Below, in pieces: positions 15,754-24,220 of a stretch of 61,984 nt of DNA. The notes beneath the pieces were generated by a model. The model did not search any database, was not told the DNA's origin, and saw only the letters and a program-made list of their open reading frames with translations. The translations under genes and the position numbers were made by a program. The DNA lies in assembly GCF_001467825.1 (NCBI RefSeq), contig NZ_LNYK01000001.1, positions 1 to 61,984 on the forward strand. The letters are read 5' to 3'. Every line of letters begins with the position of its first letter. Positions within the stretch are counted from its first letter, which is position 1. The stretch comes from Legionella londiniensis (GTDB taxonomy: Bacteria > Pseudomonadota > Gammaproteobacteria > Legionellales > Legionellaceae).

Positions 15754-16966
15754 AATCTAATACCCTCCCGTTGTGTTCTTTATCGATAGCGATGGTTTGA
15801 TTAAAGTGCAGACTTAATTGATTGGGAATAAACCGGTTTTGTACTTTGAGACTCGCGGGTACGAAGACCATATCAAAGCTGCCTTGGATGCGTTTTTCCA
15901 TCCAATCGGTAATTTTCTGGCTGCCTTCGTTTAAGGCGCCACCTGCAGCAAAATGCCCAAGCTCGCCAGTTGGGGTGGCAATGGCATTGCTACCTTCAGC
16001 CTGATAGGTTAACTGCCATTTGGATAAGGCATTGCCGGCACCTTGAATCCCGCCGGCTGCCATAAAGGACGTTAAAACTTGCGGTGCATTAGTGATGTAC
16101 TGGCCTTTAATGCATGGATTGCCATATTGGGTGGTCAGATAGCCGATGCTGTCATTGTTAATCATCTCGGCAGAATTTTTCATTTGTTCCTGGCCTACGG
16201 TGACAAAATGGCCATCATCAAAAACAAATAAGGCAGAAGTGACATAAGCACGTACACAGCTGATGTTATCGAGGAATGAGCCGACACCAATGCTAAACCC
16301 CATCACTTTCATGCCAATGATTTCATCGGGTAATTGCATGCCGTTGGCAGTCATTAAATCACCACGAGAGACCATGGCAGAGAAAGGAAACAAGGGTTGC
16401 ATGAGCTTGCCTTCAACGGGTACTTCACCTATTAAGGCCGATAGCAAAGTGACTTTACTGAAATCACTGCCGGCAGGGATGGTATAAAATGGCGTTGCTT
16501 TGGGAGCTTCTTCTTTTTCTTTTTGCCCATCCCATAAAGTGAGTTCTTTATGTTCAACAACCGGCTTGTCTAATAACCCATCCAGGTCTTTGATTTGCGT
16601 TGTTTCAACTTTTCCTTCCAGTGGATAAGCATTGGTTTTGCTTTCGGCAATGGAGGCAATTTGTTCTTTTAGAGCCAGAAGTTCTTCTTTGAGTTTATGG
16701 CTGACATCCTCTTTCGGCTGTTGAAGCTTATTGTGCAGTGTTTTATTTTCCTGTTGCATGTGTTCCAGACGCTTTTCTGTTTCCTGAAGGCGGGCTGAAA
16801 CATCGCGGATATTGTCATTAAACTGGCTGGCAATGGCTTCGTTAAAATTGTTGGTGTTTTTTTCTGGCTCTATGGCAGGCGGGCGGCTTTTGCTGTTAAA
16901 GAGAATCAGGATGGCTACCAGGGCAACAGCGCCCGCCAGAATTTTAATGCCGCGGTTTTTATTCAT
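15710..16966 (-). CDS. TraB/VirB10-like ICE protein, PFL_4705 family
   Basis: 418 aa. One N-terminal membrane anchor (about residues 8-25) is followed by a predicted coiled coil (about 55-105, rich in Glu, Lys and Gln) and a C-terminal beta-rich domain with the family-typical ATLLSALIGEVPV-like segment, here SKVTLLSALIGEVPVEG. VirB10/TraB proteins span the periplasm and link the inner-membrane ATPases with the outer-membrane pore. Its ATG overlaps the stop of the TraK-like gene (ATGA), and its 3' end overlaps the lipoprotein gene. Confidence 0.83.
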   Translation of the reverse strand: MNKNRGIKILAGAVALVAILILFNSKSRPPAIEPEKNTNNFNEAIASQFNDNIRDVSARLQETEKRLEHMQQENKTLHNKLQQPKEDVSHKLKEELLALKEQIASIAESKTNAYPLEGKVETTQIKDLDGLLDKPVVEHKELTLWDGQKEKEEAPKATPFYTIPAGSDFSKVTLLSALIGEVPVEGKLMQPLFPFSAMVSRGDLMTANGMQLPDEIIGMKVMGFSIGVGSFLDNISCVRAYVTSALFVFDDGHFVTVGQEQMKNSAEMINNDSIGYLTTQYGNPCIKGQYITNAPQVLTSFMAAGGIQGAGNALSKWQLTYQAEGSNAIATPTGELGHFAAGGALNEGSQKITDWMEKRIQGSFDMVFVPASLKVQNRFIPNQLSLHFNQTIAIDKEHNGRVLDYGHQTQKHMDNALR

Positions 16967-17733
16967 CGGCTATACCTCGCATGCTGATTTAAGGCTTCAT
17001 GAAATGGCTTATCGGAGACTAAAAAAACGGTGGTGCTTTCATGCCTGTTTCTGGCGGGTAGGCGATTAGCCGGATAAAAGCTTGCTGTTTGCCAGTGACC
17101 AATCAGGTTTTCGGGTTTCAATCTGATGGGTTTATTAAGCAGGTTTTTCAACTCAACGGCTGTGACATGCAATGAACCGCCCCGCCAGGAAGCAATGGGA
17201 TGCGCTTCAATGCTGGCACCATAAAATAAAGGAATGGTTTGATGCGTTTGCATCGGTGTGCGGTAAACGCCGTTTGGAATCTGTTGTACTCGCTCAGGGG
17301 CATATAAAGCCTGAATAGCAAAACGGGTCAGCTGGATGGCGTTATATTCATAATGACTGTTGCTAGTTTTTCCTTCTCGCTTAGGGTCGTCAGTCAGGAT
17401 TTCGATGGGTGTGGTGTTATTGAATTGCATATCTGCTTTCAGATTTAAAATGATGACTTCACCATCTGGAATCAACTGCACAATAATCCTGGCGTTTTTG
17501 AAATTGTCTTGCGCTTTGAGATAGAGGCTGCCTTTGACTTTGAGAATATCCAGTGCAGGGCTTAGGTTTTGGTCAATAATTTTAATAGCTTTAGGGAATT
17601 GAATCAGGCGTTCCTGCATCAACGGTAATTCAATATTCAAAGGGACTTTTTCCCACACCATATGTTCGCTTTGCAGGGCATAGCTTAAATTGATAAAGCA
17701 AAGCCACATACTTAATATTTTAATCATTCGCAT
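16963..17733 (-). CDS. TraK/VirB9-like secretin-associated protein, PFL_4704 family
   Basis: 256 aa from the ATG at 17733, which has GGAGG at ideal spacing; ATGs at 17739 and 17727 are alternatives. A signal peptide (ending near LSYA) precedes a beta-rich periplasmic protein with a conserved TAVELKNLLNKPIRL-like block and a C-terminal NRHESTTVFLVS segment. This is the TIGR03749 family, occupying the TraK/VirB9 position of the core complex. It overlaps both neighbours by a few bases in the transfer operon. Confidence 0.8.
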   Translation of the reverse strand: MRMIKILSMWLCFINLSYALQSEHMVWEKVPLNIELPLMQERLIQFPKAIKIIDQNLSPALDILKVKGSLYLKAQDNFKNARIIVQLIPDGEVIILNLKADMQFNNTTPIEILTDDPKREGKTSNSHYEYNAIQLTRFAIQALYAPERVQQIPNGVYRTPMQTHQTIPLFYGASIEAHPIASWRGGSLHVTAVELKNLLNKPIRLKPENLIGHWQTASFYPANRLPARNRHESTTVFLVSDKPFHEALNQHARYSR

Positions 17734-18376
17734 GGACATCCTCCGCTTGAACCAGTAAATCTTTGACTAGTGTTTCAGGCTGGGTGTAGCCATCAAGTGC
17801 CAGCTGGAATGGGTTATGCAGTCGGGATAAGTTGAGCTTGACCACGCGCAGATGGTAGACCACGACTTTATCGGCAATGACCATGGGCGAGTTGTCTTTT
17901 AGCCGTTGGGTGATTCTTAAAACCAGCTTCACTTCCCAGCTGTTGGGGCCAATTCGTTTGATATCATCGGCTTCCATAAAGCGATAAAGACTTGCCACTT
18001 GTGCACGGTTAAAGAGTTGTGCGTTCTTATAGGCTGATAAAGTTTGTTCGAGCAATTGCTCATGGCGAGAAGTGAAATAATAATGAAAGGCTTTCAGGTT
18101 GCGGTTAAATTCATCTTTGCCATTGGCTTGCCAGCTATATAAAGTTGGCATAAGCGATGTGACAAACCCCTGTACATATTCATTAGGGATATCATGGGCC
18201 TTCATTAAGCCGCCATTGGCCGCCATGCTTGGACTGAGCCAGAATTCATAACGCTTGGGCATGGAAAATAAAGTCATAATTAAGGCCAAAACGATGGTGG
18301 TTAATACACCGATAAAAGCCAGCAATAAGCGGTTATGGTGGTGCAGGCTGTCGATTTTCTTCCAGTAGTTAAACAT
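17720..18376 (-). CDS. TraE/VirB8-like ICE protein, PFL_4703 family
   Basis: 218 aa. One N-terminal transmembrane helix (about residues 18-40) and a periplasmic domain with a YFTSRHEQ segment and a strand-rich region (VKLVLRITQRL, VVYHLRVVKL) match the TraE/TIGR03746 family of inner-membrane bitopic assembly factors. The start is clear: TAGGAGGA lies before the ATG at 18376. It overlaps the 3' end of the TraL-like gene by 8 bp. Confidence 0.82.
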   Translation of the reverse strand: MFNYWKKIDSLHHHNRLLLAFIGVLTTIVLALIMTLFSMPKRYEFWLSPSMAANGGLMKAHDIPNEYVQGFVTSLMPTLYSWQANGKDEFNRNLKAFHYYFTSRHEQLLEQTLSAYKNAQLFNRAQVASLYRFMEADDIKRIGPNSWEVKLVLRITQRLKDNSPMVIADKVVVYHLRVVKLNLSRLHNPFQLALDGYTQPETLVKDLLVQAEDVHAND

Positions 18377-18731
18377 GACTTCCTCCTACTGATTTGTTCT
18401 TGTTCCACTGTCCTTGGTAATGAATCCAGGGAGAGCGTTTGAGCCTTAATCGCACCAATAACTGGATAGCCTTTTTAGTGACATAGCCATAAGGCTTGTC
18501 CGCTTTGATGCGAGCAATGCTTTTGGGCCATACGCTAATTGCCAGAATGAATCCAACAATAAAGCCCACACAGCCGCTGGCTATAGGGAAGTCAATTAGG
18601 CATCCCAGTATGATAAACACCATGGTAGCCAGTGGTGTTGTAGTCACGACAATCCAAAATAACTCCCGCAGACTTAAACCTTTCCAGGCAGGGAAGTCAT
18701 GGGATAAATGGCGCGATGAAGGCTGACTCAT
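18369..18731 (-). CDS. TraL-like transfer region membrane protein (TIGR03750-like)
   Basis: 120 aa with two closely spaced hydrophobic helices (about residues 28-70) and a basic C-terminal tail, as in TraL/VirB3-type proteins, which sit beside the VirB4 ATPase. GGAGG precedes the start. Gene order (TraA-like, TraL-like, TraE-like, TraK-like, TraB-like) is the standard order of MPF-G clusters, which supports the call more than the short sequence does. Confidence 0.78.
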   Translation of the reverse strand: MSQPSSRHLSHDFPAWKGLSLRELFWIVVTTTPLATMVFIILGCLIDFPIASGCVGFIVGFILAISVWPKSIARIKADKPYGYVTKKAIQLLVRLRLKRSPWIHYQGQWNKNKSVGGSHV

Positions 18732-18743
18732 AACTTCACCTCC

Positions 18744-19112
18744 TTAGATTTTGAATTTAGTAATCATCGAATAACCGACATAGCCAGAAGCGATACTGAT
18801 GGCGAGATAAGTAATGCCCATGACAGCAAAAGTACCGAAGGCAACCATCGAACCTTCGTTTTTTTTCGATTCCTCAATGCCATGCTGAACCGTGGTAATG
18901 AATTTAATGAAAGTGACTACAGCGGTGATAAAAAGTAATAATCCCAAGCCCTGTTTGACGTAATTTCCTGTTACTGACATCATATTTTTTGATCCATCGC
19001 CAATGTTGTCGGCATCGGAAATCTTGGGAAACCAGGCATCGGCTGCAAACATCGCGGGTGCGTAAAACAGACTGATTAAGCTTAAATAGACTGAGCGTGT
19101 GATCGTTTTCAT
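18744..19112 (-). CDS. Pilin-like ICE membrane protein, PFL_4702 family (TraA-like)
   Basis: 122 aa from the ATG at 19112 (GGGGAT upstream); the open frame to 19247 is a longer shadow. A signal peptide (to about MFAADA) is followed by two hydrophobic segments (about 55-75 and 90-115) separated by a short charged loop (EESKKNEG). This is the TIGR03745 family, with the two-helix shape of conjugative pilins. It overlaps nothing and starts 2 bp after the upstream small membrane gene. Confidence 0.8.
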   Translation of the reverse strand: MKTITRSVYLSLISLFYAPAMFAADAWFPKISDADNIGDGSKNMMSVTGNYVKQGLGLLLFITAVVTFIKFITTVQHGIEESKKNEGSMVAFGTFAVMGITYLAISIASGYVGYSMITKFKI

Positions 19113-19114
19113 AG

Positions 19115-19375
19115 TTATCCCCTGACATAAAGCAATAAAATAAACACCATCAGGCCAATGATCAGCCTGATGAGACGAGAGCCCAGACGCACTAAAAATC
19201 CATCCTTTTCTTTTTCTTCTGAGCCTAAGAAGTGGTTCACAGACCACATGACCGCAAGTATCACCATTGAGATAGCAATAAAGCGGATACTGCTGGAAAA
19301 GACATTTACCGAAACTCCCTGGCTTGACTGCTGAAAACTGGCAGCAAACAGTTTTGCGATTTCGTCTTTACTCAT
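19115..19375 (-). CDS. ICE membrane protein, PFL_4701 family
   Basis: 86 aa with two transmembrane helices (about residues 30-50 and 66-84). It belongs by size, topology and position to TIGR03758, a second small hydrophobic protein always found next to the pilin-like gene. The ATG overlaps the stop codon of the RAQPRD gene (TAATG), so translation is coupled. The function is not known. Confidence 0.75.
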   Translation of the reverse strand: MSKDEIAKLFAASFQQSSQGVSVNVFSSSIRFIAISMVILAVMWSVNHFLGSEEKEKDGFLVRLGSRLIRLIIGLMVFILLLYVRG

Positions 19376-19701
19376 TAGGGCTTTCTCACAAAATCGTTGT
19401 TTAAAGGCTTAATCTTGCGAGGCGCAATGACAGGTTGGTTGATATAATCAATCAAGCCATTGCGAATCATTAATAAATCTTCTCGAACGCCGGCATGCTG
19501 TTGGCCTTCGTTATCCGTAAAGCTTTTGAGATGCAGCTGAATACGGGCATTGGGATTGAGTTCAGTTTGCGCTTCATCCAGTAAAGGCATAATGGCATTA
19601 ATCTGATTTATGATGCGGACCAGCGTTTCATTGAGGTTTGCATCGTTTGCATGAGCTGTGATACTTATAAAAACCAGTACTGCTAATAAGATTCGTTTCA
19701 T
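19375..19701 (-). CDS. RAQPRD-family ICE protein
   Basis: 108 aa with a signal peptide (ending SITAHA), so it is exported. The mature part has the arginine-centred motif region (NPNARIQLHLKSF) and the LLMIRNGLIDYIN block typical of the RAQPRD family (TIGR01690), although the eponymous residues are not conserved here. AAGGGGA precedes the ATG at 19701. Its role in the secretion system is unknown. Confidence 0.75.
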   Translation of the reverse strand: MKRILLAVLVFISITAHANDANLNETLVRIINQINAIMPLLDEAQTELNPNARIQLHLKSFTDNEGQQHAGVREDLLMIRNGLIDYINQPVIAPRKIKPLNNDFVRKP

Positions 19702-19710
19702 AACTTCCCC

Positions 19711-20346
19711 TTATAAATATTTCTTAAATCGACTGGCGGTCATTGCTACCATTAGTGCCAGCATTAGGCTGACGGGTATAAATACATAAGCCGGTGTAAT
19801 GCTGATGGGCACGGCAAGCCAGACCATCAACACGATCACCAGCCCTTTTTTGAAGTAATGGTTTAAACGGTGAAAAACATAGGATGACTCACGCCCGAGG
19901 CAGGCTGTGCGGATGGCCCTTTGATTTAAACCATCAACTAATCCCGCAATCATTGCCAAAGTGAATAAGGGCATGGCTGCAAAGAGAATCATAAGTTTGA
20001 TTAACATGCATTGACTGGCGAGCCACATCAGTTTTATAAATTGTTGTGCTTTTATGACCAAATCAGCGGTTATTTCGTTAAAGGAAAGTTTGGTTAGATA
20101 GGGATGATCCAGTGATAACTGAAAACGGGGTTCCAAAGGCAGGGCTGATAATAATGATCCTCGATATACTGGATTGATTGCTTGTCTTTGATGGTTTACC
20201 AGTGAGCTTACATTATTGAAAGCCATGTCATAGCCATGCAATGCCCATTGACCAATGGCCCATATGAGCAAACATAGCCAGCCCAAAAAGACCACCAGGG
20301 CAAGGTGCAAGGTCAGTCTTCTGGAATATTGTTTTACTACTGCCAT
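19711..20346 (-). CDS. ICE membrane protein, PFL_4697 family
   Basis: 211 aa, four predicted transmembrane helices (near 12-32, 92-120, 150-168 and 172-200), with the conserved YVFHRL segment before the third helix as in TIGR03747. The start has GGGGGA upstream and overlaps the end of the next gene upstream by 10 bp. It is a conserved inner-membrane part of GI-type secretion systems with no assigned activity. Confidence 0.76.
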   Translation of the reverse strand: MAVVKQYSRRLTLHLALVVFLGWLCLLIWAIGQWALHGYDMAFNNVSSLVNHQRQAINPVYRGSLLSALPLEPRFQLSLDHPYLTKLSFNEITADLVIKAQQFIKLMWLASQCMLIKLMILFAAMPLFTLAMIAGLVDGLNQRAIRTACLGRESSYVFHRLNHYFKKGLVIVLMVWLAVPISITPAYVFIPVSLMLALMVAMTASRFKKYL

Positions 20347-20765
20347 ATTTCCCCCTCAGCAATGACAATGGGGTAATGACTGACACCGATTAATTGCATC
20401 AAAGGATCAACATTGACTGGCAATAGGGGTAACTGGCATTGTTCCTGTAATTGAATGATGGCCTCAAAATCATCTACGTTGGTGATAAACCCAATAGCCT
20501 GCATGTCCTGTAATTGTTTTTGATGTTGAGCCAACCACTGTTTTGAAAGACGGTCAGCACCAATCACAAATAAAGCGTTATGAAATACAGTGGTATCAAC
20601 TTTCTTGGCATCTACCTTACCGAAGGTGGCTTTGCTTTTAGCTGGCACACCAATGGGACTGGATAAGTCCAGCTGACTGGATGTTTCAGAGTGGCCAAGC
20701 GTTAAAGGAATCACCTGCAGGCTAAAGGCTTTAAACGCAATCAGCATCAGAAACAAAACACGCAT
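20337..20765 (-). CDS. ICE protein, PFL_4695 family
   Basis: 142 aa with a short N-terminal signal sequence. The core has the family pattern FVIGADRLSKQWL, then GFITNVDD, and finally LPLLPVNVDPLMQLIGVSHYP, as in TIGR03765 proteins; these are exported and thioredoxin-fold-like in appearance. It follows the PFL_4693-like gene by 2 bp. The biochemical role is unknown. Confidence 0.78.
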   Translation of the reverse strand: MRVLFLMLIAFKAFSLQVIPLTLGHSETSSQLDLSSPIGVPAKSKATFGKVDAKKVDTTVFHNALFVIGADRLSKQWLAQHQKQLQDMQAIGFITNVDDFEAIIQLQEQCQLPLLPVNVDPLMQLIGVSHYPIVIAEGEIWQ

Positions 20766-20767
20766 CG

Positions 20768-21601
20768 TTAAAACCTCCCCATATCGACAAAGTGCGAGGC
20801 TTTGCCATTGGATAACAGCAGGAGTGGTGTTTGTTTTTTAGGAATGGTTAATGCTTCATATTGCTGTTTGCCATCGTGCAATGTAATTTGCTGAGAATTG
20901 ACTAAAGCTCGTGGAAGCTGCTGGCGGTTAGCCCAAAGCTGGATGGCATCTGAATCCATATCAACAAAAAGCAGGTTTAATTGGGTATTGGGTGTGCGGC
21001 TAACGCTATCTATGAGCTGCATTAAAATGGTTTTTACGGCATCTTCGGCCTTGATAAACAGATACAGCCGTTCGCCTGATTTCAACTGAATCGGCTGGTG
21101 GGCATAAGGCGAATAGGGGGATGGGTCAAAATCGCCAACCACCGGCACATCTTTAAAAAGCCTGTTATACGCCTGATAAAAAGCATTATTCCAAGTGATA
21201 TTCTGCGCCACTTTCTGCGCTTCTTGAATGGCAGCAAGTTCTGCAAAATGTTCCCGTTCTGCATCATTGCGGGCATTCAGTCCCAAAATATCAATGGGAC
21301 TCATGCGAAGCCCCTGGTAATACAAGCCGCTTCGGCTTTGCATTAACTGGACGTAACGTTTTTCTTCAGCTTCGGTTAATTGCCAGACCTTGGCTTCATG
21401 TTTCTGGGCATCAGAGAGTTCAAAGTCTTTCTCATCAACCACTTCATCCTGAATTTCAGTTACGCCCGCTCTGGCCAGTGCGTTATCTGCAGTTTTAAGA
21501 GAGGAAGTAGTAATGCCTGGAATGGAAAGACCGGCAAAGGCAGTGGAGCTAAGGAACAATCCTAAAGTCAAAGGCATTAAGTTAGCCATGCGCCACCTCA
21601 T
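20768..21601 (-). CDS. ICE protein, PFL_4693 family
   Basis: 277 aa; from the first ATG there is a signal peptide (MANLMPLTLGLFLSSTAFA after five residues), suggesting that the ATG at 21586 may be used. The middle region carries W-x-L-T-x-x-E-x-x-R-Y followed by SPIDILGLNARND, diagnostic of TIGR03759. It is periplasmic by prediction and of unknown function. It overlaps the next gene upstream by 20 bp. Confidence 0.78.
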   Translation of the reverse strand: MRWRMANLMPLTLGLFLSSTAFAGLSIPGITTSSLKTADNALARAGVTEIQDEVVDEKDFELSDAQKHEAKVWQLTEAEEKRYVQLMQSRSGLYYQGLRMSPIDILGLNARNDAEREHFAELAAIQEAQKVAQNITWNNAFYQAYNRLFKDVPVVGDFDPSPYSPYAHQPIQLKSGERLYLFIKAEDAVKTILMQLIDSVSRTPNTQLNLLFVDMDSDAIQLWANRQQLPRALVNSQQITLHDGKQQYEALTIPKKQTPLLLLSNGKASHFVDMGRF

Positions 21602-22169
21602 TGGATTTCAGTGTAAGGGTGACATGAGCCTTGTCTGCATTCTCAAATTCAATAAACTGGCTCGCAAAATCAATTTGGATGACCGTCCAGCCAGCTAAAG
21701 AATCGCCTTTTTCAAGAGCCTTTGTTTTATAGTCATAAAGAACGGAGGCAACACTGACATCCTGAATACTGTCAATGCTCAACACTTGAAAGGGCAGACT
21801 GCTTGCAGGCAAGGTTTTGATGGGATGCTTTTGATCATCTAATCGAGTCAGTAGTTCTGCAATACAGTCCAGCTGCTTTTTAATCTCAACTTGTCCTGTT
21901 GAAAAAAGTTCACCTAACTGATGATCATCTTTGTTTTGCAGCTGTTGAATGAATTGACCCAACTGTTTAAGGTTATGGTTAATCGGCGTTAAATCGGGTT
22001 CTTTCACAGGTTGTCTTAATTTAGACTCAATAGCTGACAATCGATTTTCTAAAAAAGATAAATCCTGAACCTGAGTCTTCACCGCTTGGCTTTTAAAACA
22101 AACAACTAAAACCACCAGTGCATTGAGTAAAACCAGAAATAACCATTTGCTATCCAGATAAGCTCTCAT
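21582..22169 (-). CDS. Bitopic membrane protein with coiled coil, transfer operon
   Basis: 195 aa. One N-terminal transmembrane segment (about residues 9-25) is followed by a helical, probably coiled-coil stretch (about 33-100) and a small beta-rich C-terminal domain (FQVLSIDSIQDVSVASVLY onward). No named family is recognised. By position between the PilL gene and the PFL_4693-like gene, it could fill the place of a PilO/PilP-like alignment protein; this is only positional. AAGGAGG precedes the ATG at 22169, which overlaps the pilL stop. Confidence 0.65.
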   Translation of the reverse strand: MRAYLDSKWLFLVLLNALVVLVVCFKSQAVKTQVQDLSFLENRLSAIESKLRQPVKEPDLTPINHNLKQLGQFIQQLQNKDDHQLGELFSTGQVEIKKQLDCIAELLTRLDDQKHPIKTLPASSLPFQVLSIDSIQDVSVASVLYDYKTKALEKGDSLAGWTVIQIDFASQFIEFENADKAHVTLTLKSNEVAHG

Positions 22170-22585
22170 CCTTTCCTCCTTCCAGTCAGAGTGAAATTCA
22201 CTTCGCGTAATAAGTCATCGTGTTTAAGGGAAAACAGATTTTGTCCAACCAACACGGTTAAGCCATCTTCAATAGATAAAGGTCCAAGGTTACGATCCAC
22301 TTGAGGCAGAGGTTGTTTGAGTATTTGCTTCAAGTGAGGACTTTGTTTTTCAGCTGGCACTAAGTGATAGCCTGAGTAGGAAATCCAATGATTAACAGCA
22401 TCACCTATCGTTTGAATTGACGATGGGAAATGGATTTGCTGTATGGATTTCAGTGGATTAACTTGGGCTGGCAGCGGCTTATTGTTGACGGTTGCGTAAC
22501 GACTTACTTGAGTGACATTGACTGCCAGTGCTTGAAAATGAATTAATGATAAAGCTAAACAAAATAAAATTTTACACATACACAC
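22166..22585 (-). CDS. pilL: PilL-like conjugative transfer protein (TIGR03748-like)
   Basis: 139 aa with a signal peptide ending near ALAVN. The mature protein has an N-terminal RYATV motif, the TIGDAVNHWISYSGYHL block and DGLTVLVGQ, matching the N-terminal PilL domain of PFGI-1-like islands. It is the first gene of the structural transfer operon, 25 bp downstream of lvrC, and marks the boundary between the regulatory module and the secretion genes. Confidence 0.78.
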   Translation of the reverse strand: MCMCKILFCLALSLIHFQALAVNVTQVSRYATVNNKPLPAQVNPLKSIQQIHFPSSIQTIGDAVNHWISYSGYHLVPAEKQSPHLKQILKQPLPQVDRNLGPLSIEDGLTVLVGQNLFSLKHDDLLREVNFTLTGRRKG

Positions 22586-22610
22586 CTCCGCCGGCGTGAG
22601 CCGGCATTAT

Positions 22611-22814
22611 TTATTTGATGGATTCTGCTAGACCTTTGGAGTTCGTTGGTTTACCCTGATTTCTGTAAAATATTTCTTCTCGAACAATGTCAATTTGCTT
22701 AGAAGCGGTAAAGCCTAAGTGCACTTGGCCTCCTTGGACTTTGATGACTTTGATTTGTATCTGTCCTTTATCGATAAAAATGCTTTGGTCTTTGGTTCTG
22801 CTTAATATCAGCAT
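22611..22814 (-). CDS. lvrC: CsrA-family RNA-binding regulator of the ICE (LvrC/CsrT-like)
   Basis: 67 aa, close to the usual CsrA length. MLILSR at the start and VREEIFYRN near the end match the two RNA-binding strands of CsrA, including the critical Arg before EEI. CsrA proteins bind GGA-containing loops in mRNA leaders and block or stabilise translation; ICE-borne paralogues in Legionella (lvrC/csrT) are known. Lying directly in front of the secretion operon, it probably tunes transfer and host physiology post-transcriptionally. It follows lvrB by 16 bp. Confidence 0.85.
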   Translation of the reverse strand: MLILSRTKDQSIFIDKGQIQIKVIKVQGGQVHLGFTASKQIDIVREEIFYRNQGKPTNSKGLAESIK

Positions 22815-22830
22815 GGTTGAACTCCTTGTT

Positions 22831-23307
22831 TTATAAATGGGTTAATGCAGCTTTCATCATGTTGATGTGATGCTTTGCCACTTCTGGTGATGGTTTTTTT
22901 ATGGGTTCAGACACCATTGTTGTGAGTTGCTTGCGTGCTACTTTTTCCTTACAGCAAGCAATATACTCAGGAATGCTGGGGGGAAATCGATGTTTTTCAC
23001 GAAATTGGAGTAATGCTTCTTTGACAATGGCATTATTGAAAGGCTTTAAACCTTCCGACCATTCTTTTTTTGCAAAATAAATGGTTCGTTCATCATTGAA
23101 ATTATTGACCCATAAATGACCATAAATGGCAGCAAAGCGGATAAAAAGCGTATCAATCCGCTTGTCATAGCTTGCGTTTTCGTCCGAATTGGATGACGTT
23201 TTCTGATCTTGGGGATTCTTCTTCAAAGTCGAAGCTTGCTTCTCCACAGGATTCGCTGAGAATGTCTGCTGAAGTTTTGCGCTGACGATTTGATCGGCTC
23301 TTTGCAT
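22831..23307 (-). CDS. lvrB: LvrB-like regulatory/replication-type protein
   Basis: 158 aa. The ATG at 23307 has AAAGGAG at good spacing, which settles the start even though it lies 143 nt inside lvrA in another frame. The N-terminal 45 residues are low-complexity and polar; the rest has the FAAIYGHLWVNNF and FPPSIPEYIACCKE blocks that resemble phage replication P-like/helicase-loader domains. Named by position and resemblance to the Legionella lvrA-lvrB-lvrC module. The function is unknown. Confidence 0.7.
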   Translation of the reverse strand: MQRADQIVSAKLQQTFSANPVEKQASTLKKNPQDQKTSSNSDENASYDKRIDTLFIRFAAIYGHLWVNNFNDERTIYFAKKEWSEGLKPFNNAIVKEALLQFREKHRFPPSIPEYIACCKEKVARKQLTTMVSEPIKKPSPEVAKHHINMMKAALTHL

Positions 23308-24055
23308 TTTGGCGCTCCTTTGTATCTAGGGTTTCAATTTCTTCTAACCAGCATTGCTGCAATAGCCAGTTGGCAGGGTATTTCCATTTGGGTACCCAAT
23401 GACCTGCAGCAACAAATTCGTGGTGGTTTTTGATCTGTGCCTGAAGGGCTGTAATAATTTGCTTGAATAAATCTTCAGAGGGATTGAGTTTTACAAACAC
23501 ATCAAATGCTTGCCCTCGGTTTTTTCTCTGTGGATAAAGATTCCAAAATTTTTCAAATTGGTCGCGCACATACACACAATTATTTTTTGAGTTATGAGGT
23601 ATGTCGGCTTTTGCATTGAGACCTATGTCGCTTTTTTGATAAGAGTTACCATAACTATAAGATTTTTTTTTATTTTTGAATGCCGGCTTTGTGTCGGCTT
23701 GAGATGTCGGGATAGTGTCGGGTTTATTTTGGATAGAAGAATGCCCTTCCGCTAAAAGGCATTTTAAAACAAGATGTTTACTGTCTGAATGAATCTCAAT
23801 TAAACCTACTCGTTCAAGGCTTTTAATGACACGGCGAAGTTGTTGTTTTGACGGCGAGCCAGATTGAATACCAGGATGTGGTTCAATATATAGAGCTTCA
23901 GCAAGTGATTGATAGCTAATTCGTCTCTTGATACCCACAAAGCCAGTTTTACGGTCCATGAAAGGGCGGACACCAATTAAGTAGGTGGATTGTTGGATAT
24001 AAGGCAATCCGATCAAGGCAGATAACTCCCGTGTATTTACAAATAAAAAGTCCAT
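23165..24055 (-). CDS. lvrA: LvrA-like protein (winged-helix plus DnaT-like region)
   Basis: 296 aa. The N-terminal 110 residues look like a winged-helix replication-initiator domain (SPSKQQLRRVIKSLERVGLI). A polar linker follows (115-165), then FEKFWNLYPQRKNRGQAFDVF, a motif shared with phage replication and DnaT/YdaU-like proteins. It is the first gene of the leftward ICE operon, opposite the S24 repressor gene. The C-terminal 45 codons overlap lvrB in a different frame. Confidence 0.7.
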   Translation of the reverse strand: MDFLFVNTRELSALIGLPYIQQSTYLIGVRPFMDRKTGFVGIKRRISYQSLAEALYIEPHPGIQSGSPSKQQLRRVIKSLERVGLIEIHSDSKHLVLKCLLAEGHSSIQNKPDTIPTSQADTKPAFKNKKKSYSYGNSYQKSDIGLNAKADIPHNSKNNCVYVRDQFEKFWNLYPQRKNRGQAFDVFVKLNPSEDLFKQIITALQAQIKNHHEFVAAGHWVPKWKYPANWLLQQCWLEEIETLDTKERQNAKSRSNRQRKTSADILSESCGEASFDFEEESPRSENVIQFGRKRKL

Positions 24056-24220
24056 CTAAAACAAACACCTTAATAAATTATTTACACGACTCGATAATTG
24101 AGATAGCATTATTCCAATTCGAATCATTGAATAAAAAACACAAAACGTTGTTTTAAGATTTGATAATAAATCATATCGTGTTTATGTCAATGGTTTTTTG
24201 AAAATGAATGGACGAATGAT
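24056..24220. promoter_or_regulatory. Divergent promoter/operator region of repressor and lvr-transfer operon
   Basis: This 165-bp AT-rich stretch must carry promoters in both directions. It contains AAAAC-GTT-GTTTT (24142-24154), and on the minus strand TAAACACGATATGA (24171-24184), which matches the left half of the palindromes at 140-156 and 39921-39939. The second lies 37-50 bp before the repressor start, an apt place for autorepression. -35/-10 boxes are not assigned with confidence. Confidence 0.5.

Noticed and set aside
19128-19247. N-terminal extension of the pilin-like gene
   Set aside because: The upstream part is the reverse-frame shadow of the small membrane gene; the ATG at 19112 has a ribosome site and begins a proper signal peptide.
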